From Caribbeanibacter sp964518305 (GTDB lineage: Bacteria; Gemmatimonadota; Gemmatimonadetes; Palauibacterales; Palauibacteraceae): 27,077 nt of DNA. A model generated the notes under the pieces. That model made no database searches and was not told the DNA's origin. It saw nothing but the letters and a program-made list of their open reading frames with translations. Location: positions 1 to 27,077 of the forward strand of contig CAZFDK010000034.1 in NCBI GenBank assembly GCA_964518305.1. The letters are read 5' to 3'. A program made the translations under genes and the position numbers. Within the stretch, counting starts at the first letter, position 1; each line of letters begins with the position of its first letter. Shown in pieces: positions 24,401 to 27,077 of the stretch.

Positions 24401-24726
24401 GAGACCGGCTCCCAGTCCTGCCCGGCGTTGGTGGTCTTCCACACCCCTCCGCCCGTGGCGCCCATGTAGAAGGTAAACGGACGGTCGCGGTGCCCGGCCA
24501 CCGCCTGGACGCGTCCGCCCCGGGAGGGACCGATCATCCGGTACTCCATTCCACCGTACAGCGCCGGATCGTGCACCGTGTCGTCGCCGGAGTCCTGGGC
24601 GGCTGCCTCGCCGGGCGACAGCAGGGCTGCGCCGAGGAGGAGGGCGGCCAGCGCCGGGATAGCACGGGCCGCCCCCCCTCGGCTGGGGGTCCTGCGGCGG
24701 GCGGAGACGGCGAACCGAAGGCTCAT
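21478..24726 (-). CDS. VPS10/BNR Asp-box propeller protein 3, secreted
   Basis: The 1082-residue protein starts at the ATG at 24726, with AGGGA about 6 nt upstream; an in-frame start at 24903 adds 59 residues with no signal. The signal peptide (hydrophobic 23-38) ends at about GEAAAQD. The layout is as in paralog 2: Asp-box blades (KTTNAGQDW, RSTDAGTTW, RTRDGGDSW, RTTDGGDSW, RSDDGGRSW), VPHGDNHGLWINPE, the GGCESG...YSGCYHG cysteine pair, LLYAGTEFGMYVSFDDG, an Ig-like section (PGAYRARLTADGQT) and a C-terminal helical region with long heptad-like runs (about 960-1040). It has no SGCEPPC loop. No enzyme motif can be assigned. It lies between a secreted M1 peptidase and a propeller lipoprotein on the same strand, so peptide or protein handling is the most likely setting. 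Confidence 0.93.
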   Translation of the reverse strand: MSLRFAVSARRRTPSRGGAARAIPALAALLLGAALLSPGEAAAQDSGDDTVHDPALYGGMEYRMIGPSRGGRVQAVAGHRDRPFTFYMGATGGGVWKTTNAGQDWEPVSDGYFDAGSIGAIDVADSDPSVVYVGTGEEDIRGNASIGRGVYRSTDAGTTWSFVGLRDAGQVGDVLVHPRDPDRAWVAALGSAFGQDTTRGVYRTRDGGDSWEKVLFLNDSTGVTELAMDPERPNEIYAGAWSVEREPWSLRSGTSWQQGGGVWRTTDGGDSWDHLRDGLPEGQNGKVGLAVSRANPDRVWAIIEAPRPDGAVYRSDDGGRSWQKIGTDPALQQRPFYYHHVYAHPTDENTVYVVGESFWVSHDAGRTWEEIGVPHGDNHGLWINPERPRIMIEANDGGANVTLDGGETWSTIYNQPTAQFYRVETDDRFPYRVYGAQQDNSTISVPAWSSGGPTPREHWESVGGCESGHIAVNQKNPNVVYSGCYHGEISRWEGETGRSTEVIPYAEAQEGKAAKDLKYRFQWNAPIEISPHDTSVVYHTSQVVHRTTDGGRSWEVVSPDLTYDDTAKQGYPEPTITRDLTGVEVYNTIFTLTPSPHEEGTIWAGTDDGRVWITRAGGGESADAWSEITPPGLPQWSTVNAIEVSPHEPGEAYVTAYRYRLDDFTPYVFRTTDYGESWTRIADGMGGIPPDYATRVVREDPAREGLLYAGTEFGMYVSFDDGAHWQSLQLDLPTTPVTDLAVKRKDLVVATQGRAFWILDNLTPLHQLDPEMNKRAAETGAYLYEPRDPYRTDIGGFYGGFAAVPEYPPEGATLDYYLAGDGAESVTLEVLDADGEVIRTFTSDSSAARRDGEEVLPTSAGMHRFTWGLRYPDVEAPDDAIVWGSLGAPRAVPGAYRARLTADGQTMTRAFNLRMDPRWNDVSRSALQAQLELGLAMRDTLNSLYDAVRTLGDVREQVGGISGRIDGTELPSDRVEKIRATADSLASRATELEEKLVQTRHRAYFDIANYPPGLATEFAYAYGSLLGQDAAPTQGVRSRWEDLLPVWAERRGELDSLLQSVESFNRTLREAGVAPVVVPPGQ

Positions 24727-24820
24727 GGTCTTTCCCTGATCTCTGGAGACGGCCCGGGAGACTCCGAGGACCGAATTCGAAGGTGGATATCGGGCTCCGG
24801 CCCGCGTCGCCGTCCGGGCT

Positions 24821-24858
24821 GTTGACGGATGTCGACCGGCGCCGGGAGCGGCGTCAAC
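24821..24858. promoter_or_regulatory. Perfect 7-bp inverted repeat upstream of VPS10 gene 3
   Basis: GTTGACG (24821-24827) and CGTCAAC (24852-24858) are perfect inverted copies separated by 24 nt, in the 219-nt gap between the M1 peptidase stop and the VPS10 gene 3 start. The TTGAC core also resembles a -35 hexamer, but no matching -10 was found. It could be an operator or an RNA stem. The rest of the gap shows no gene. Confidence 0.3.
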
Positions 24859-24945
24859 ATAGAGAGCCCCCCGTTCCGATTCATCCCACTCGTCGGGACG
24901 CATCGTCCACGGGGGGGCGTTTTTCCGGCGGGCCGTCGGCGCGGC

Positions 24946-26919
24946 TCACCCGCCGCCGCTGTTCTCCTCGCTCGGGGCCGTCCACGAGTTGTTGCTCCGG
25001 TCCACGTCGGGATACCGGCTGTCGGGATCGACGCGCACCGCCTGCACGTCACGGCCGGTCAAGGTCGTCGTGAAGGCATCGCTGGTGTGCCACGCCTCCA
25101 CCGGAATCCGGCGCGTGTCGGAGGTCCCGTCCCCGAACTCGAAGCGCACGCTGGCCGGCATCACGAGCCCCTCCTGCTCGAGGGTAACCCGTGTCGTGTC
25201 GCCGGAGACGGAGACGTTCGTGACGGCCTGGTCCAGCGACTCCGTGCTGTTGAACCATCCCTGCCAGAACCAGTCGAGGTCCTCGCCGGTCACGTTCTCG
25301 ATGGTCCGGAAGAAATCCGCCGGCTTCGGATGCCGGTACTTCCAGCGGTCGATGTACTCGCGGAAGGCCGGGTCGAACCGGTCGGGCCCCAGAACGACTT
25401 CCCTGAGCAGGACGAGACCGAAGCTCGGCTTCGAATAGCCGAGCCAACCGAAGCTCGAGTCCGGCACCCGATCCGTGTACGTGAGAATCGGAAGCTCCGT
25501 TTCGTTCTGACGCAGGCCCTTCGCCACCTGATCCATGACGCGCCCCTGGGCCAGGGACATGCTCGCCCCGTAGAAGGCGCGGGCGGAGTACAGGCCCATG
25601 AACTGGACGAGCCCCTCGTCCATCCAGTACCAGCGGCGCTCGTCCGATCCCACGAGCATGGGAAAGTAGGTGTGCGCCAGCTCGTGGTCGGTGACGCGGA
25701 AGAGCCCTTGGCCACGGGACTCAACGTCGCAGAACAGCACCATGGGATACTCCATTCCGGCCACCACACCGGCCACGTTGATGGCCACGGGGTAGGGGTA
25801 GTCCTCCCACTGTTCGGAGTAGTAGCTCACCGAGTGGCGAAGCATCCGCGTGGACCGCTCCCAGCCGGGATTCTTCTTCGTGCCCAGTCCCTCCTGCGGG
25901 TAGGCCGACATCAGCAGCACGTCCTCCCAGCTCGCGGCGTCCCAGATGAACGCCTGGCTGGCCGCCCAGGCGAAGTCCCGTACGCTGTCGGCCCGGAAGC
26001 GCCAGGTGAGCGAGCCCTGGCCTTCCGGCCGGGTGGACGGATCACCCACCTCGTCTTCCCGGATCAGGTGCACCGTCTCGCTGCTGCTGCGGGCCTTCTC
26101 GAGACGCTGACGCTGCGTCTCGGTGAGCACCTGCCCCTCGTTCTGCAGCTGTCCCGTGCCGACGACCACGAACTCGCGGGGCACGGTGACCTCGACATCG
26201 AAGGAGCCGTACTCCAGGTAGAACTCGCCCTGTCCCAGGTACGGCATGACGTTCCACCCGTGAACGTCGTCGTAAGTGAACATCCGGGGATACCACTGGG
26301 CCAGCTCGTAGACCGTGCCCTGCTTCACGTCCAGGCGCCCCATGCGGTCCGCACCGTAGGAGGGGACCTCGAACCGGAAATTCAGACTCAGCTCCGCCTG
26401 CCCGCCGCCGGCCGGGAGCGGCTCCGGGAGCGTGAGCCGCATCACCGTGCCGTCGATCATGACCTCGGGCTCGACCGTCTGTCCCGCTACCGTGACCCGG
26501 ACGTTCGAGATGTCATAGCCGCCTCCCGTGAACACACCGCTGAAGCGCTGGCCCGGCTTCACGATGGCGGCACCCTCGCTGGACGGGTCGAACAGGTTCT
26601 GGTCGAGCTGCAGCCAGAGGTGGTCCAGCTCGCTCGGGCTGTTGTTGGTGTAGCTGATGGTTTCGGAGCCGCGGACCACGTTCGAGTCCGGGTGCAGCCG
26701 GACGTCGATGTCGTAATCGACCTCCTGCTGCCAGTAGTCTTCGCCCGGGGCTCCCCCGGAGTTCCGGTAGCTGTTGGGCGTGGGGAGGTCCAGCTCCCGG
26801 AAGATCTCGGAGTTCTCGATGGACGAGCTCTGTGACTGCTGGGCCGCGAGCGGTGCGGCCATGAGTGCCGTCACCGCTGCGGTGACGGCCAGCGTCCGAA
26901 GAGTGCGGTATCTATTCAT
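24946..26919 (-). CDS. M1-family zinc metallopeptidase (aminopeptidase-like), secreted
   Basis: I chose the ATG at 26919 (657 residues) because it directly precedes a clean signal peptide (basic start, hydrophobic 9-25, cut near PLAAQQ); GAGGAG lies about 10 nt upstream. An in-frame start at 26988 adds 23 charged residues. The N-terminal beta-rich domain (about 65-315) resembles the M1 saddle domain. The zinc site is HELAH (412-416) with the third ligand Glu435 in WMDEG, the standard HExxH-18x-E spacing. GMEYP (388-392) replaces the usual GAMEN exopeptidase motif, as in some divergent M1 proteins. A candidate catalytic Tyr lies in the later GYSKPS motif. It probably trims peptides in the periplasm or at the cell surface. 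It is the first gene of a minus-strand run with VPS10 gene 3, the VCBS lipoprotein and asparaginase. Confidence 0.92.
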   Translation of the reverse strand: MNRYRTLRTLAVTAAVTALMAAPLAAQQSQSSSIENSEIFRELDLPTPNSYRNSGGAPGEDYWQQEVDYDIDVRLHPDSNVVRGSETISYTNNSPSELDHLWLQLDQNLFDPSSEGAAIVKPGQRFSGVFTGGGYDISNVRVTVAGQTVEPEVMIDGTVMRLTLPEPLPAGGGQAELSLNFRFEVPSYGADRMGRLDVKQGTVYELAQWYPRMFTYDDVHGWNVMPYLGQGEFYLEYGSFDVEVTVPREFVVVGTGQLQNEGQVLTETQRQRLEKARSSSETVHLIREDEVGDPSTRPEGQGSLTWRFRADSVRDFAWAASQAFIWDAASWEDVLLMSAYPQEGLGTKKNPGWERSTRMLRHSVSYYSEQWEDYPYPVAINVAGVVAGMEYPMVLFCDVESRGQGLFRVTDHELAHTYFPMLVGSDERRWYWMDEGLVQFMGLYSARAFYGASMSLAQGRVMDQVAKGLRQNETELPILTYTDRVPDSSFGWLGYSKPSFGLVLLREVVLGPDRFDPAFREYIDRWKYRHPKPADFFRTIENVTGEDLDWFWQGWFNSTESLDQAVTNVSVSGDTTRVTLEQEGLVMPASVRFEFGDGTSDTRRIPVEAWHTSDAFTTTLTGRDVQAVRVDPDSRYPDVDRSNNSWTAPSEENSGGG

Positions 26920-27077
26920 GCGAGAGCGTTCTCCTCGTTCGACGTGTACTGGTTTCGGTTCGCGACCGGAGGACGGGCGAGTCTTCAACGTAGCGCCTCA
27001 GGGTCGCTTCGAAAGCCGGCACACATACCGAACCCCCCGGGGGATCGGGTCACGGCCCGTGGTGGGGCGCGTGCCGA
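26920..27077 (-). promoter_or_regulatory. Upstream region of the M1 peptidase gene
   Basis: The last 158 nt hold no gene on either strand. They contain the ribosome site of the M1 peptidase (GAGGAG) and presumably its promoter. I could not identify convincing -35/-10 hexamers. A GC-rich palindromic run (CCCCCCGGGGG, near 27032-27042) is present, with no evident function. Confidence 0.25.

Noticed and set aside
22429..24825. 798-residue open frame on the plus strand opposite VPS10 gene 3
   Set aside because: Same antisense shadow effect; no ribosome site, signal or recognisable domain.
24829..26835. 668-residue plus-strand open frame opposite the M1 peptidase
   Set aside because: Antisense to a gene with an intact HExxH-18x-E site; no independent coding evidence.
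1..27077. rRNA, tRNA or CRISPR loci
   Set aside because: No conserved RNA motifs or spaced short repeats were recognised by eye; a covariance-model scan would be needed to exclude small RNAs.

Overview
The window is about 27 kb of GC-rich DNA. It carries a SusC/SusD-type outer-membrane uptake pair, several large secreted Asp-box (BNR/VPS10-like) propeller proteins, many lipoproteins, and secreted peptidase and amidohydrolase genes. From memory, this mix resembles Gemmatimonadota (a diderm phylum outside Bacteroidota that uses SusC/SusD-like systems). That assignment is an inference from gene content; no rRNA or tRNA gene is visible to confirm it.

Layout. (1) 1-6387, minus strand: a SusC-like TonB-dependent receptor, a SusD-like lipoprotein, then a VPS10/BNR propeller protein that runs off the left edge. 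(2) 6388-6787: a non-coding leader with an AT-rich island. (3) 6788-8230, minus strand: the remains of an amidase and an M14 zinc carboxypeptidase, both with frame breaks and large internal losses, with a 10-N assembly gap inside the M14 remnant. (4) 8284-8793, minus strand: a small lipoprotein. (5) 8941-13925, plus strand: a redox cluster with a tetraheme cytochrome c lipoprotein, overlapping by 4 nt an octaheme cytochrome c with HEAT-like and TPR regions, then a TlpA/ResA-like thioredoxin and a small lipoprotein. (6) 14036-18371, plus strand: a serine/threonine dehydratase and a second VPS10/BNR protein, closed by a strong hairpin at 18412-18454 that also lies at the end of the converging minus-strand genes. 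(7) 18482-26919, minus strand, listed here in transcription order: M1 metallopeptidase, third VPS10/BNR protein, seven-bladed VCBS/FG-GAP lipoprotein, type II asparaginase (4-nt overlap), and a small helix-hairpin-helix protein.

How the genes may work together (inference). Apart from the dehydratase and the HhH protein, almost every intact product carries a signal peptide or lipobox. The enzymes point to scavenging of peptides and amino acids: M1 peptidase, former M14 peptidase and amidase, asparaginase, and dehydratase. SusC/SusD would import oligomers and the propellers would bind substrate or partners. The 12 heme-c sites in two translationally coupled lipoproteins, next to a TlpA-like thiol protein, form a separate envelope electron-transfer module. 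That module is the least conventional part of the window.
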